From the NCBI RefSeq assembly GCF_003284975.1, contig NZ_QMEU01000023.1, positions 1 to 64,000 on the forward strand: a stretch of 64,000 nt of DNA, given 5' to 3'. Positions within the stretch are counted from its first letter, which is position 1, and each line of letters starts with the position of its first letter. Below, in pieces: positions 28,337 through 37,724 of the stretch. The notes beneath the pieces were generated by a model, which worked only from the letters and a program-made list of their open reading frames with translations, did not search any database and was not told the DNA's origin. The stretch comes from Mycobacterium colombiense. GTDB taxonomy: Bacteria; Actinomycetota; Actinomycetes; Mycobacteriales; Mycobacteriaceae. The translations under genes and the position numbers were made by a program.

Positions 28337-29248
28337 CTAGGAAAACGGCCAACTCGCGGCACCGGACTGGGCGCCCACCAGGGACCTGGGCCGCGCCCAG
28401 TGCAGTCGCACCGTTTGGCCGGGGCGCACCTGGGCGATCTTGTCCACGTCCTCGTCGACCACCACGCCGATCACCGGGTAGCCGCCGGTGACGGGATGGT
28501 CGGGTCCCAGGATCACCGGTAAACCGTTGGGAGGCACCTGAATTGCGCCGCGGGTGGCGCCCTCGCTGGGCAGCTGCCGGTCCGGGTAGCGGTGCTGCAG
28601 CGGCCGGCCGGTCAGCCGCATCCCCACCCGGTCGCTGCGATCCGAGGCCACCCAATCGGTGTGCACCAGGGCGTCGGGATCGACGAACCAGTCGTCGCGC
28701 GGTCCGGGCACCACGGACAGCTCGACGACATGGTCGGTGATGGCCGCGACCGGCGCCTGGTCCAGTTCGGGATAGGCGTCGGTGTGCTCGCCGATCGGCA
28801 GACGGTCGCCGCTGCGCAGCGGCGCCGGGCCGATGGCCGACATCACGTCGTAGCTGCGCGACCCCAGCACCGGCTCCACACAGATGCCGCCGCGGACCGC
28901 CAGATAGCTGCGCAGCCCCGCGCGGGGCGCGCCCAGCGAGATCACCTCGCCATCGCGCACATGGTGAATACTGTTGGTGCCGAACTTGATTCCGTTGACC
29001 GTGGGGTCGGTGTCGGCGCCCGTCACCGCGATGTCCACATCACCACCGGTGACCCTGGCCGCGAAACCGCCGAACGTCACCTCCACGGTGGCGCGGTCGT
29101 CGGGGTTGGCCACCAGCCGGTTGGCCAGCTTGTGCGCGCGCCGGTCGGCAGCTCCCGAGCGGCTCACGCCCAGGTGGGCCAGCCCCGGGCGACCGAGGTC
29201 TTGGACGACGGCGAACGGTCCGGTGCGCAGGATCTCCAGGATCGGCAC
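28337..29248 (-). CDS. pxpC: 5-oxoprolinase subunit PxpC/KipA-like (Rv0263c ortholog)
   Basis: A 303-residue allophanate-hydrolase subunit-2 fold protein. Typical elements are [20 protein letters not shown] at the N-terminus, [20 protein letters not shown], and near the C-terminus [19 protein letters not shown]. PxpC acts with PxpA and PxpB to hydrolyse 5-oxoproline using ATP; older annotation calls the pair KipI/KipA. The pxpB gene is 18 bases upstream. No pxpA is present in the window. Confidence 0.87.
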   Translation of the reverse strand: MPILEILRTGPFAVVQDLGRPGLAHLGVSRSGAADRRAHKLANRLVANPDDRATVEVTFGGFAARVTGGDVDIAVTGADTDPTVNGIKFGTNSIHHVRDGEVISLGAPRAGLRSYLAVRGGICVEPVLGSRSYDVMSAIGPAPLRSGDRLPIGEHTDAYPELDQAPVAAITDHVVELSVVPGPRDDWFVDPDALVHTDWVASDRSDRVGMRLTGRPLQHRYPDRQLPSEGATRGAIQVPPNGLPVILGPDHPVTGGYPVIGVVVDEDVDKIAQVRPGQTVRLHWARPRSLVGAQSGAASWPFS

Positions 29249-29266
29249 GGCTATCTCCTCAGGTAT

Positions 29267-29941
29267 CTAAACGGCCCGGAACCGAACCCACATGCCCTGC
29301 GCCAATAACGCCGGGTTCGACCGCTGCAGATCCCACAGCACCGCGTCGGTGTGGCCGATGAGTTGCCACCCGCCCGGGGACTGCCGCGGATAGACCGCGC
29401 TGAATTCACCGGCGAGGCCGACCGAGCCGGCGGGCACCGATGTCCTCGGCTCGGGGCGGCGCGGCACCCGCAGGCGCGGGTCGCCGTCGACCAGATACGC
29501 GAAACCCGGTGCGAATCCACTGAATCCGACCCGCCACGGCGTGGCGGTGTGGGCGTCGATCACCGCAGCGATGGTCAGTCCGGTGCGGTCGGCGACCTCG
29601 GCCAGGTCCGGGCCGTCGTAGACGACGTCGATGACCACGTCGGCGCGGCGCTCCGGGGCTGCACCCGGGGCGGCGTCGACGCGCATCTTGCGCAGCCGCT
29701 GACGGATGACGCCCTGATAGCGCGGGCCGTCCAGCTTCACCAGCACCGTGCGGGCGGCCGGCACGACGTCGACCACACCCGGTATCGCGGCGGCGTGCAG
29801 CGCGTCCGCCCACGCCAATACCTCGGCGGTACTGCCGCATTGCACCATCAGCGCACGGTCGCCGTAGTCCACGACGGTGTTGCCGACCAGCTCCGTCGGC
29901 AGGTTGTGGGCCAGGTCGCCGCTAAGATCCGTCACGCTCAT
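29267..29941 (-). CDS. pxpB: 5-oxoprolinase subunit PxpB/KipI-like (Rv0264c ortholog)
   Basis: A 224-residue allophanate-hydrolase subunit-1/KipI fold protein. The core shows [35 protein letters not shown] and the conserved [19 protein letters not shown], ending [15 protein letters not shown]. It pairs with PxpC in 5-oxoproline cleavage, or inhibits a histidine kinase in the older KipI model. The N-terminus is about 14 residues longer than in M. tuberculosis. It is first gene of the leftward pair. Confidence 0.87.
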   Translation of the reverse strand: MSVTDLSGDLAHNLPTELVGNTVVDYGDRALMVQCGSTAEVLAWADALHAAAIPGVVDVVPAARTVLVKLDGPRYQGVIRQRLRKMRVDAAPGAAPERRADVVIDVVYDGPDLAEVADRTGLTIAAVIDAHTATPWRVGFSGFAPGFAYLVDGDPRLRVPRRPEPRTSVPAGSVGLAGEFSAVYPRQSPGGWQLIGHTDAVLWDLQRSNPALLAQGMWVRFRAV

Positions 29942-30049
29942 TACTCGACGGTAACCCCGGGATCGGGGCCTGTGCGAGGGGCGGGCGACGGATTTTCGAG
30001 CACTGCCAGAGCTGCCTTAGCAAACGCTCAAACAGCCGGCCGCGCGTCG

Positions 30050-31063
30050 CTACCCCAGGATCTTGGTGATCAGCGGGGGCAACTGGTCGGCGATGACGGG
30101 GTAGCTCAGCGGCGACGCGAACGCGATGGCGCCGGCCTGGTCCTTGGTGGTGAAGATGTGCCGGTTCTGCGCCGTGGTCAGCGACCCGGCCACCTCCGGG
30201 TCGGCCAGTATCGCCTTCTGATCGTCGGGGTTCTGGGTCGTCCAGATCACCAGGTCGGCGGAATCGAGCACCGCCCTGATGTGATCGCGCGGGATGACGG
30301 CGCGCTGATCGGTGCCGAAGGGTTTGATGCTGTCGGAGATGACCAGGCCCATCTGGTTCAAAAAGTCCGTCCGCCAGCCCGCCATGGTGGCGACGACCGT
30401 GCCCTGCCACAGCGCGCCGTGCATCAACAGCGCCTTCTTGCCGGTCCATTGCTGATTCTTCTTGCCGATGTCGGTGAACTTCTGGTCGACGCCGTCGATC
30501 AACGACTTCATCTGGTCGGCCTGGAAGACCGCCTGCCCGACGGTGGTGGCCTGCTCCTTCCACGGTTCGAAGAAGGCGTCGCCGTCCGACTGGGCGACAG
30601 TCGGGGCGATCGCGGACAGCTTTTGATAGGTGTCGGCGTCCAGGCCGGCGTTGACGGCCACGATCAGATCCGGTTTCAGGCCGGCGATCTGGTCGACGGG
30701 AATGCCGTTGTCCAGGTTCAGCACCGTCGGCTGCGCCCCGCCGAGCTTGGGCGTGGCCCACGGCCAGACCGCGGACGGTTGGTCACCGAACCAGTTGGTC
30801 ACCGCGATCGGCACCACCCCGACCGCGAGCAGGTCGTCTTGTTCGGTGTAGCCGGCGCTGACGACGCGCTTGGGTGGTTCTTTGATGACGGTCTGACCGA
30901 ACAGGTGGGTGATCGTCACCGAGCCCGGGGTGGCGCCCGGAGCCGGTTTGCTTGACGAGCACGCCGCCACGAGCTCCGAGAGCACGGTCGCGCCGCCGAT
31001 CGCGGCGACCCCGGCAGCCCCTGCGAGCTGCAAGAATCCCCGTCGATTCCATCCCTGTCGCAT
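30050..31063 (-). CDS. fecB2: Iron-siderophore periplasmic-binding lipoprotein FecB2
   Basis: A 337-residue type III solute-binding lipoprotein. The N-terminus has a twin-arginine-like RRGFLQLAG and then a lipobox ending LVAAC, so it is exported and lipid-anchored. The binding domain starts VTITHLFGQTVIKEPPKRVV (the usual ABC Fe3+-siderophore opening) and has GLKPDLIVAVN and ADLVIWTT. It should deliver iron chelates to a permease not encoded nearby. It matches M. tuberculosis Rv0265c. No IdeR box was seen upstream. Confidence 0.88.
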   Translation of the reverse strand: MRQGWNRRGFLQLAGAAGVAAIGGATVLSELVAACSSSKPAPGATPGSVTITHLFGQTVIKEPPKRVVSAGYTEQDDLLAVGVVPIAVTNWFGDQPSAVWPWATPKLGGAQPTVLNLDNGIPVDQIAGLKPDLIVAVNAGLDADTYQKLSAIAPTVAQSDGDAFFEPWKEQATTVGQAVFQADQMKSLIDGVDQKFTDIGKKNQQWTGKKALLMHGALWQGTVVATMAGWRTDFLNQMGLVISDSIKPFGTDQRAVIPRDHIRAVLDSADLVIWTTQNPDDQKAILADPEVAGSLTTAQNRHIFTTKDQAGAIAFASPLSYPVIADQLPPLITKILG

Positions 31064-31119
31064 CGCGTGAGAGTATCGCGTTCCGCCCGCACAAATGCAT
31101 CGCCGCGCTGTTGGGGCTC

Positions 31120-31722
31120 TTAGCCCAGCGGCATGCCGGCGTCCATGAAATCCAAGGCCCGATAGATGGTGTCGGCGGTCTTGGGGGCGCTCTCGAAGGC
31201 GGCCATCATCGCACCCGTTAACGCCCCGGCGAACACCCGGACCTCGAAATCGTCTGCGGCACGGCCGATTCGGTGCGCGATCGCCTCGGCGGCGACCGTC
31301 ACGGTGCGGTAGTACTCGTCGTACATCGCCGCCTTGAGCTCGGGTATGGAAAACATCAGCCGCTGCCGGGTGCTCTCGAACTCCAGTTGGTCGTCAGGCA
31401 ACTCGGCGATGACGGCCGCGTAGGCCCGGCGGAAGGCCTGGGCTAAAGACAGGTTGAGCGGCTGGGCCTTCAACGCCTCGAGGATCAGCGGGTCCAGGTC
31501 GTCGGCGAGCAGCAGCGATTCCTTGGACGGGAAATAGCGGAAGAAGGTGCTCGGCGACACGTCGGCCGCCTCGGCGATCTGTTCGACGGTGGTCGCGGCG
31601 AAGCCGTTCTCCTCGATGAGGCGAAACGCCTCGCGCCGGATGGCGCGGCGGGTCTTGATCTTTTTGCGCTCCCGTAGGCCCAGGGGAGCCTCAGTCACCT
31701 GCATGAGCCGATTGTCGCGCAT
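31120..31722 (-). CDS. TetR-family regulator beside narU
   Basis: About 200 residues. The DNA-binding domain is clear: RERKKIKTRRAIRREAFRLI, EENGFAATTVEQIAEAADVS, PSTFFRYFPSKESLL. The C-terminal domain (EFESTRQRLMFSIPELKAAM) is typical of the TetR_C_17-like group. The ATG at 31722 follows GAGGG; an open frame extends further upstream without family similarity. It is divergent from narU, 178 bases apart, and could control it. M. tuberculosis has no TetR in this spot. Confidence 0.82.
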   Translation of the reverse strand: MRDNRLMQVTEAPLGLRERKKIKTRRAIRREAFRLIEENGFAATTVEQIAEAADVSPSTFFRYFPSKESLLLADDLDPLILEALKAQPLNLSLAQAFRRAYAAVIAELPDDQLEFESTRQRLMFSIPELKAAMYDEYYRTVTVAAEAIAHRIGRAADDFEVRVFAGALTGAMMAAFESAPKTADTIYRALDFMDAGMPLG

Positions 31723-31900
31723 CGAGCCCTCGCCATGGGATCGCGACATCTTGCGTTGCAGAGTTCTGACAAACGGGTCCGGGCCGCTGCGATTTCTGCG
31801 TATCGCCCACGTAACTGTGCACACGCAGTCCGGTAACAGTGCGTCTTTAGCGTCGAAGGGTCACTGCCCGCCGCCCCATTCAAGCCAGGAGTCCCACCAG

Positions 31901-33292
31901 ATGACCACGACCATCACCCCGGCATCGCAGCCCGCGCCACCGCGCGAGTCTCGCAAGGGGCGGCACTGGATCGATGACTGGCGGCCCGAAGACCCCGAAT
32001 TCTGGGAGACCACCGGCAAGCCGATCGCCCGGCGGAACCTGATCTTCTCGATCTTCGCCGAACACGTCGGATTCAGCGTGTGGATGCTCTGGAGCATCGT
32101 GGTGGTGCAGATGACGGCCGGGGCGCACGGGCACCCCGCGGCGTCCGGGTGGGCGCTGACCGCCAGCCAGGCCCTGTGCCTGGTGGCCGTTCCCAGCGGT
32201 GTCGGGGCGTTCCTGCGGCTGCCCTACACCTTCGCGGTACCGCTGTTCGGCGGCCGCAACTGGACGACCATCTCGGCGGCGCTGCTGCTGATCCCGTGCC
32301 TGCTGCTGGCGTGGGCGGTGAGCCATCCAGGCATCCCGTTCGCCGCTCTGGTGGCGATCGCCGCTACCGCCGGCTTCGGCGGCGGCAACTTCGCCTCGTC
32401 GATGGCCAACATCTCGTTCTTCTACCCGGAGAAGGACAAGGGCTGGGCGCTGGGCCTGAACGCGGCCGGCGGAAACATCGGCGTGGCGGTGGTGCAGAAG
32501 ATCATCCCGCCCATCGTCATCGCCGGCGGCGGGATGGCGCTGTCGCGCGCCGGACTGTTCTACGTGCCGCTCGCGGTGGTGGCCGCGATCTGCGCGTTCC
32601 TGTTCATGAACAACCTCACCGAGGCCAAGGCCGACGTGAAGCCGGTGCTGGAGTCGTTGCGGCACCCCGACACCTGGATCATGTCGCTGCTGTACATCGG
32701 CACCTTCGGCTCGTTCATCGGCTACTCGGCCGCCTTCCCGACCCTGCTCAAGACGGTTTTCGGGCGCGGTGACATCGCCCTGGCGTGGGCCTTCCTGGGT
32801 GCCGGCATCGGATCGGTCATCCGGCCGCTCGGCGGCAAGCTGGCCGACCGGATCGGCGGCGCCCGCATCACCGCGGCCAGCTTCGTGATGCTGGCGATCG
32901 GGGCGGCGGCGGCCCTGTGGTCGGTCAACGCGGTCAACCTGCCGGCCTTCTTCGCCAGCTTCATGTTCCTGTTCGTCGCCACCGGCATCGGCAACGGTTC
33001 GACCTACCGGATGATCTCGCGGATCTTCAAGATCAAGGGCGAGCTGGCCGGAGGCGACCCCGACACCATGGTGGGCATGCGCCGCCAGGCCGCCGGTGCG
33101 CTGGGCGTCATCTCGGCGGTGGGCGCGTTCGGCGGGTTCGTGGTGCCGCTGGCCTACGCGTGGTCGAAATCGGAGTTCGGCAGCATCGAACCGGCGCTGC
33201 GGTTCTACATCGTGTTCTTCCTCGCCCTGCTCGGCGTCACCTGGTACTGCTACCTGCGCAAGCACAACGCGATCACGCGGGTGGGGATCTAG
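31901..33292 (+). CDS. narU: Nitrate/nitrite transporter NarU (MFS)
   Basis: A 463-residue 12-helix transporter, the same length as M. tuberculosis Rv0267. It starts MTTTITPASQPAPPRESRKG with AGGAG 8 bases upstream. It shares the WIDDWRPEDPEFWETTGKPI opening of the NNP family and the signature segments AATAGFGGGNFASSMANIS and VATGIGNGSTYRMISRIF. It is paralogous to narK3 in this window. Its 3' end overlaps the converging PrimPol gene by 4 bases. Confidence 0.93.
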   Translation: MTTTITPASQPAPPRESRKGRHWIDDWRPEDPEFWETTGKPIARRNLIFSIFAEHVGFSVWMLWSIVVVQMTAGAHGHPAASGWALTASQALCLVAVPSGVGAFLRLPYTFAVPLFGGRNWTTISAALLLIPCLLLAWAVSHPGIPFAALVAIAATAGFGGGNFASSMANISFFYPEKDKGWALGLNAAGGNIGVAVVQKIIPPIVIAGGGMALSRAGLFYVPLAVVAAICAFLFMNNLTEAKADVKPVLESLRHPDTWIMSLLYIGTFGSFIGYSAAFPTLLKTVFGRGDIALAWAFLGAGIGSVIRPLGGKLADRIGGARITAASFVMLAIGAAAALWSVNAVNLPAFFASFMFLFVATGIGNGSTYRMISRIFKIKGELAGGDPDTMVGMRRQAAGALGVISAVGAFGGFVVPLAYAWSKSEFGSIEPALRFYIVFFLALLGVTWYCYLRKHNAITRVGI

Positions 33293-34590
33293 CGTCCGGA
33301 CGGCTTCTGTCGGCCGCCGTATCCCTGCCCCTCCTTTTTCCAAGGGCTGTAGTCGGCGATCAGCTCTTCCTGCGGCGGCCGTTGGTCTTCGGGAACGTGC
33401 TGCAGGTTGATCCGGATCCGGTACCAGATCGAACTGGGCCCGCGCATCCCGTCGACCAGGACGTCGACCGGCTGCAGCCGGCCGGCCGCCGCGGGATAGC
33501 GGTCGCGCCAGACGTCCAGCGCCGCCATCGCCTCGTCCTTTGTCTTGGTGCGGGCGATCTCGATCAGCGGCATCGCCGACTGCCGCCTGCCGCCGGTGGC
33601 CTTGCCGCGCGTGCCCGACCCTTTCGGGGCGCGCTCGGGCGGGCCCATCTCCTCGGCCAGCACCAGCAGCCGGTCGAGTGCGCCGACGGCGTCGTCCATC
33701 CCGGCCCAGGGGTCACCCAGCTCGTCGAACCGGGCGGGCACGGTGTCGATGGTGAACGCCTCGGGCCGGCAACCGGCGACCTCGTCCCAGTGCAGCGGTG
33801 TCGATACCCGGGCGTCCGGCGTCGCCCGCACGGAGTAGGCCGACGCGACCGTGCGGTCCTTGGCGTTCTGGTTGAAGTCGACGAAGACGCCTTCGCGTTC
33901 TTCCTTCCACCACCGGCTGGTCGCTGCTTCCGGCGCGCGCCGCTCGACTTCGCGGGCAACGGTCTGCGCGGCCAGCCGCACCTGGCGAAACTCCCAGCGC
34001 GGCGCGATGCGGGCATAGATGTGAAAGCCACGCGATCCCGACGTCTTGGGCCACGCGGTCAGGCCGTAGTCCTCGAGCACCTCGCGGGCCACCAGCGCGA
34101 CGTCCACGATGCGTCGCCAGGAGACCCCGGGCATCGGATCCAGGTCGACCCGCAGCTCGTCGGGGTGATCGAGGTCGTCGGCCAGCACCGGGTGCGGATT
34201 GAGGTCGACGCAGCCCAGGTTGATGGCCCAGGCCAGCCCCGCGGCATCGTGGATCACCGCTTCGGCGGCGGAAGTGCCTCGGGCGTAATGCAGTTCGGCA
34301 ACGTCGATCCAGTCCGGCCGTTTGGCCGGGGCGCGCTTCTGGAACACCGCTTCTTCCGTGATGCCCTTGACGAAGCGCTTCAGGATCATCGGGCGGCCGG
34401 CCACACCGCGCAGCGCGCCGTCGGCGACGGACAGGTAATAGCGGACCAGGTCGAGCTTGGTGTACGGGCCGCCGGAGAATCCAGTGGTTTCGCGGCCGCT
34501 CGCGCGGGGGAACACCACCTTGTCCGGATGGGTGATCGTGACCTGGCGCCCGGCCACCTCCAGCGAAACCGGACGGGTCATGCGGTTCAT
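33289..34590 (-). CDS. LigD-type polymerase/primase domain protein (Rv0269c ortholog)
   Basis: A 433-residue stand-alone PrimPol of the LigD-POL family (archaeo-eukaryotic primase fold), expected to add nucleotides or ribonucleotides in DNA repair such as end joining or gap filling. Motifs: the catalytic acid pair in LRVDLDPMPGV, the SGSRGFHIYAR loop with the conserved His, and VFVDFNQNAKDRT with the third Asp. There is no ligase or nuclease domain. M. tuberculosis Rv0269c is 397 residues; the extra length is at the C-terminus. Divergent from fadD2. Confidence 0.87.
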   Translation of the reverse strand: MNRMTRPVSLEVAGRQVTITHPDKVVFPRASGRETTGFSGGPYTKLDLVRYYLSVADGALRGVAGRPMILKRFVKGITEEAVFQKRAPAKRPDWIDVAELHYARGTSAAEAVIHDAAGLAWAINLGCVDLNPHPVLADDLDHPDELRVDLDPMPGVSWRRIVDVALVAREVLEDYGLTAWPKTSGSRGFHIYARIAPRWEFRQVRLAAQTVAREVERRAPEAATSRWWKEEREGVFVDFNQNAKDRTVASAYSVRATPDARVSTPLHWDEVAGCRPEAFTIDTVPARFDELGDPWAGMDDAVGALDRLLVLAEEMGPPERAPKGSGTRGKATGGRRQSAMPLIEIARTKTKDEAMAALDVWRDRYPAAAGRLQPVDVLVDGMRGPSSIWYRIRINLQHVPEDQRPPQEELIADYSPWKKEGQGYGGRQKPSGR

Positions 34591-34647
34591 GCTAATTCGC
34601 CAGAATTTCTGGCCGTACTGAGACGGACGTCACATAAGGTGGATTTC

Positions 34648-36327
34648 ATGCCTAACCTCCTCGGCCTCCCCGGTCAGGCCGCCGCGAAAGTTCAGCAATA
34701 CGTCGAACGCGGCTCGGCCGAACTGCACTACGTGCGCAAAATCTTCGAATCGGGTGCCTTCCGAATCGAGCCACCGCAGAACTACGCCGCGATGGCCGCC
34801 GACATCTACAAGTGGGGCGAGTTCGGCATGTTGCCGGCGCTCAACGCCAGGCGCCATCCCGACCGCGCGGCGTGCATCGACGAAGAGGGTGAATTCACCT
34901 ACAAGGAGCTGGACGACGCCGCGCACGCGGTCGCCAACGGGCTGATCGAAAAGGGCGTCAAGGGGGGCGACGGCGTCGCCATCCTGGCCCGCAACACGCG
35001 TTGGTTCCTGATCGCCTACTTCGGCGCCGCCAGGGTGGGCGCCCGCATCATCCTGCTCAACAGCGAGTTCTCCGGTCCGCAGATCAAGGAGGTGTCCGAG
35101 CGGGAGGGCGCCAAGCTGGTCATCTACGACGACGAGTACACCAAGGCGGTCAGCAAGGCATCGCCGGAGTTGGGCAAGCTGCGGGCGCTCGGGACCAACC
35201 CCGACAGCGACGAGCCGTCGGGCAGCAAGGACGAGACGCTGGCCGACCTGATCGAGCGCAGCGACAAGAAGCCCGCGCCCAAGGCGAGCAAGCACTCGTC
35301 GATCATCATCCTGACCAGCGGCACCACCGGCACCCCCAAGGGCGCGAACCGCAGCACCCCGCCGACGCTGGCGCCCATCGGCGGCATCCTGTCGCACGTC
35401 CCGTTCAAGGCCAACGAGGTGACCTCGCTGCCCGCGCCGATGTTCCACGCGCTGGGATTCCTGCACGGCACGATCGCGATGTTCTTGGGTTCGACGCTGG
35501 TGCTACGCCGGAAGTTCAAGCCGCCGCACGTGCTGGAAGACATCGAGAAGTACAAGGTGACCGCGATGGTCGTCGTCCCGGTGATGTTGTCGCGGATCCT
35601 CGACACCATCGAGAAGATGGATAAAAAGCCCGACCTGTCCAGCCTGAAGATCGTGTTCGTATCCGGGTCGGCGTTGGGAGCCGACCTGGCCGAGCGTGGC
35701 CTGAAGGACCTGGGGCCGGTCATCTACAACATGTACGGCTCGACCGAGATCGCCTTCGCCACCATCGCCGAGCCCAAGCACCTGGAATTCAACTCGTCGA
35801 CGGTCGGACCGGTCGTCAAGGGTGTGAAGGTCAAGATCTTCGACGACAACGGCAAGGAGCTGCCCCAGGGTGACGTCGGGCGCATCTTCGTCGGCAACGC
35901 CTTCCCGTTCGAGGGCTACACCGGGGGCGGCAAGAAGCAGGTCATCGACGGCCTGTTGTCGTCTGGAGACGTCGGCTACTTCGACGAGAACGGGCTGCTC
36001 TACATCAGCGGGCGTGACGACGAGATGATCGTCTCCGGCGGCGAGAACGTCTTCCCGGCCGAGGTCGAGGACCTCATCACCGGGCATCCGGACGTCGTCG
36101 AGGCGACCGCCATCGGCGTCGAGGACAAGGAATGGGGCCACCGGCTGCGCGCCTTCGTGGTGAAGAAGGACGGCGCCGATCTCGACGAGGACACCGTCAA
36201 GCACTATGTGCGCGACCACCTGGCCCGCTACAAGGTGCCGCGTGAGGTGGTCTTCCTCGACGAACTGCCGCGCAACCCGACCGGCAAGATCCTCAAGCGC
36301 GAGCTGCGCGAAATGGACGTCGAGTAA
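34648..36327 (+). CDS. fadD2: Fatty-acid-CoA ligase FadD2
   Basis: A 559-residue acyl-activating enzyme forming acyl-AMP then acyl-CoA. The AMP-binding signature IIILTSGTTGTPKGANR is at about residue 222. NMYGSTEIAFATIAEP, SSGDVGYFDENGLLYISGR and the C-terminal lysine motif NPTGKILKRELRE follow. The ATG at 34648 gives MPNLLGLPGQAAAKVQQYV and a family length matching M. tuberculosis Rv0270 (560). A huge open frame running in from upstream in this register is antisense to the PrimPol gene and not real. Confidence 0.95.
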   Translation: MPNLLGLPGQAAAKVQQYVERGSAELHYVRKIFESGAFRIEPPQNYAAMAADIYKWGEFGMLPALNARRHPDRAACIDEEGEFTYKELDDAAHAVANGLIEKGVKGGDGVAILARNTRWFLIAYFGAARVGARIILLNSEFSGPQIKEVSEREGAKLVIYDDEYTKAVSKASPELGKLRALGTNPDSDEPSGSKDETLADLIERSDKKPAPKASKHSSIIILTSGTTGTPKGANRSTPPTLAPIGGILSHVPFKANEVTSLPAPMFHALGFLHGTIAMFLGSTLVLRRKFKPPHVLEDIEKYKVTAMVVVPVMLSRILDTIEKMDKKPDLSSLKIVFVSGSALGADLAERGLKDLGPVIYNMYGSTEIAFATIAEPKHLEFNSSTVGPVVKGVKVKIFDDNGKELPQGDVGRIFVGNAFPFEGYTGGGKKQVIDGLLSSGDVGYFDENGLLYISGRDDEMIVSGGENVFPAEVEDLITGHPDVVEATAIGVEDKEWGHRLRAFVVKKDGADLDEDTVKHYVRDHLARYKVPREVVFLDELPRNPTGKILKRELREMDVE

Positions 36328-36350
36328 CCCATTACGGCTTCCGCTAACCG

Positions 36351-36713
36351 TCAGCGCCGGTCTTTGATGGCGCGGGTGATCTGCGCTGTGAGCTTCGGAT
36401 CGACCAGGAGCTGGTCGATCAGCGCGGTGAGGACCTCCTGCCCGGTCACCCGGGCGACCCCCAGCCGGTCGGCCGCCTCCCGCTGCCAGATGTCGAGCGC
36501 CCGGTGCGTGGCCGCCGGCAGGTCCACGGTGCGACGCGTCCGCTGGGTGCGACCCGGCTGGGCGGCCGGTTGGGCGGCGATGCGGTGCCCGCCCTGTTGC
36601 CCGAGGCTGGTGAGGCGCTCGGTCGGTGCGGCGTCTCCCGACGGGCCCCCGGCCGAGTTGGGGGCGCGAAAGGCTCCGACGCTGGGTCCGCTGTGGCTGC
36701 TGTTGAAGTTCAC
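36351..36713 (-). CDS. Small putative ribbon-helix-helix DNA-binding protein
   Basis: About 120 residues. A low-complexity, Gln/Ala/Gly-rich N-terminus precedes a basic stretch (GRTQRTRRTVDLPAATHRAL) and a helical end (GVARVTGQEVLTALIDQLLV). A strand of the type RRTVDLP followed by two helices is the usual ribbon-helix-helix layout, so a DNA-binding or partition-adaptor role is plausible. The GTG at 36713 follows GGAGGA; a TTG at 36740 has no ribosome binding site. The repeats in the adjacent intergenic region could be its operators. Not recognised in M. tuberculosis at this place. Confidence 0.55.
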   Translation of the reverse strand: MNFNSSHSGPSVGAFRAPNSAGGPSGDAAPTERLTSLGQQGGHRIAAQPAAQPGRTQRTRRTVDLPAATHRALDIWQREAADRLGVARVTGQEVLTALIDQLLVDPKLTAQITRAIKDRR

Positions 36714-36741
36714 TTCGGTGTCTTCCTCCGTGAGTGCCAAT

Positions 36742-37109
36742 CAGTAAATCAGCGCTCGGTGCCGTTGTGTCGATACTGATTCTGTCACCGAGGCCAGCGT
36801 AAGTCGCGTCGCCGGGCCGCCCGGGGGCCGGTCGGCCGCCGGGCGCGTCGAACCGCAGTTGCGTGCCGCGCGCGCTGGCCCGGTCCGTAGATCCTCTCGC
36901 AAATGGATAAACGTAGCTGTCTGCGCGTAATCCGGGTGCGCGTGATGCCTAATGGCGCGGGTCGATTTGACGTGAAAGGCCGCGAAATCAGCGAATGTGT
37001 TGATGCGTGAAAGCTGACATCAGTAGATACGTGTTCGGCGAGCCAGTAATTCAGTAGACTGCCTCTGAACTGGATAAATTCGGGTGGTGAGCCCGACGGC
37101 ATCAGTAAT
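36742..37109. repeat. Dispersed (A/T)CAGTA(A/G) short repeats in AT-richer intergenic DNA
   Basis: Short related words occur at 36742-36748 (CAGTAAA), 36774-36780 (TACTGAT, inverted), 37021-37027 (CAGTAGA), 37044-37050 (CAGTAAT), 37052-37058 (CAGTAGA) and 37103-37109 (CAGTAAT). The whole 36714-37283 interval holds no supported gene and is visibly less GC-rich than its surroundings. The repeats could bind the ribbon-helix-helix protein. Confidence 0.4.
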
Positions 37110-37283
37110 TACGAAGAACTGAATTGCACAAATCCGCATCGGAAGTAGGCACTAGTATTTGGGCCGGTGCGACGTCGTTGTTGTCTAATTCACAATCCAA
37201 AAAGCGAATTGCACTTGTTTGCTCAGAAATGTCCCACTAACGTTTTTGTTATCGATAGCAAGTGGTTGGAAGGAATGACTCAA

Positions 37284-37589
37284 ATGATCTTCGGGCGATC
37301 ATTACGCGGCGCGGCCGCAGGTGTCATAGGTGCCGGGGCTGTGGCCGGCGCGCTGCTCACCGGCGGCGCCCCCACGGCTGCCGCCGCTCCTGCGCCCGCA
37401 ACCACCACGAGCTTCGCCAGTGCTGGGCCGCATAGCGGACCGGGCTTCATCCCCGATCGCCCCGGCGGTCGTGGATGGGGCGGCCATGATGGTCGGGGAA
37501 ATGGCAACTGGGGGCATGGCAACTGGGGCCACGGGAACTGGGGCCGTGGCTACTGGGGCCCCCAGCACTGGTGGAACTGGTGGTGGTGA
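37284..37589 (+). CDS. Small exported Gly/Trp/Asn/His-rich protein
   Basis: About 101 residues. A classical signal peptide (MIFGRSLRGAAAGVIGAGAV, continuing to an Ala-rich TAAAAPAP cleavage region) is followed by a mature part with GHGNWGHGNWGRG-type repeats and an aromatic end, WWNWWW. The ATG at 37284 has GGAAGGA 9 bases upstream; an ATG at 37275 would be too close to it. The repeat composition suggests an envelope or extracellular structural or sugar-binding role, but none is known. A hairpin terminator follows at 37664. Confidence 0.65.
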   Translation: MIFGRSLRGAAAGVIGAGAVAGALLTGGAPTAAAAPAPATTTSFASAGPHSGPGFIPDRPGGRGWGGHDGRGNGNWGHGNWGHGNWGRGYWGPQHWWNWWW

Positions 37590-37663
37590 CCACCATCTCC
37601 GCGCGGTAAGCGGCCGTCGCCGACACGCCAACCCTCGGGATGGCCGACCGCGCATGGGGGGAC

Positions 37664-37696
37664 CCATGCCGGCCTGACTTAGTCAGGTCGGCATGG
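37664..37696. terminator. Convergent hairpin terminator
   Basis: A 15-bp stem (37664-37678 with 37682-37696) containing one G-T pair and a 3-base loop, between the end of the exported protein gene and the end of fadE6. No T-tract follows; probably bidirectional. Confidence 0.65.
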
Positions 37697-37724
37697 CCCT
37701 GTTCGGGGCACTTTTCGCGACTGC

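Noticed and set aside
32785..34647. Very long + strand open frame running into fadD2
   Set aside because: It is antisense to the PrimPol gene, Arg/Gly-rich without domains, and the fadD2 family start is at 34648.
36785..37102. 105-codon - strand open frame in the repeat-bearing gap
   Set aside because: No ribosome binding site or motif, and composition is mixed and non-coding-like.
36742..37109. CRISPR-like array
   Set aside because: Repeats are only 7-8 bases, irregularly spaced and in both orientations; no cas genes are near.
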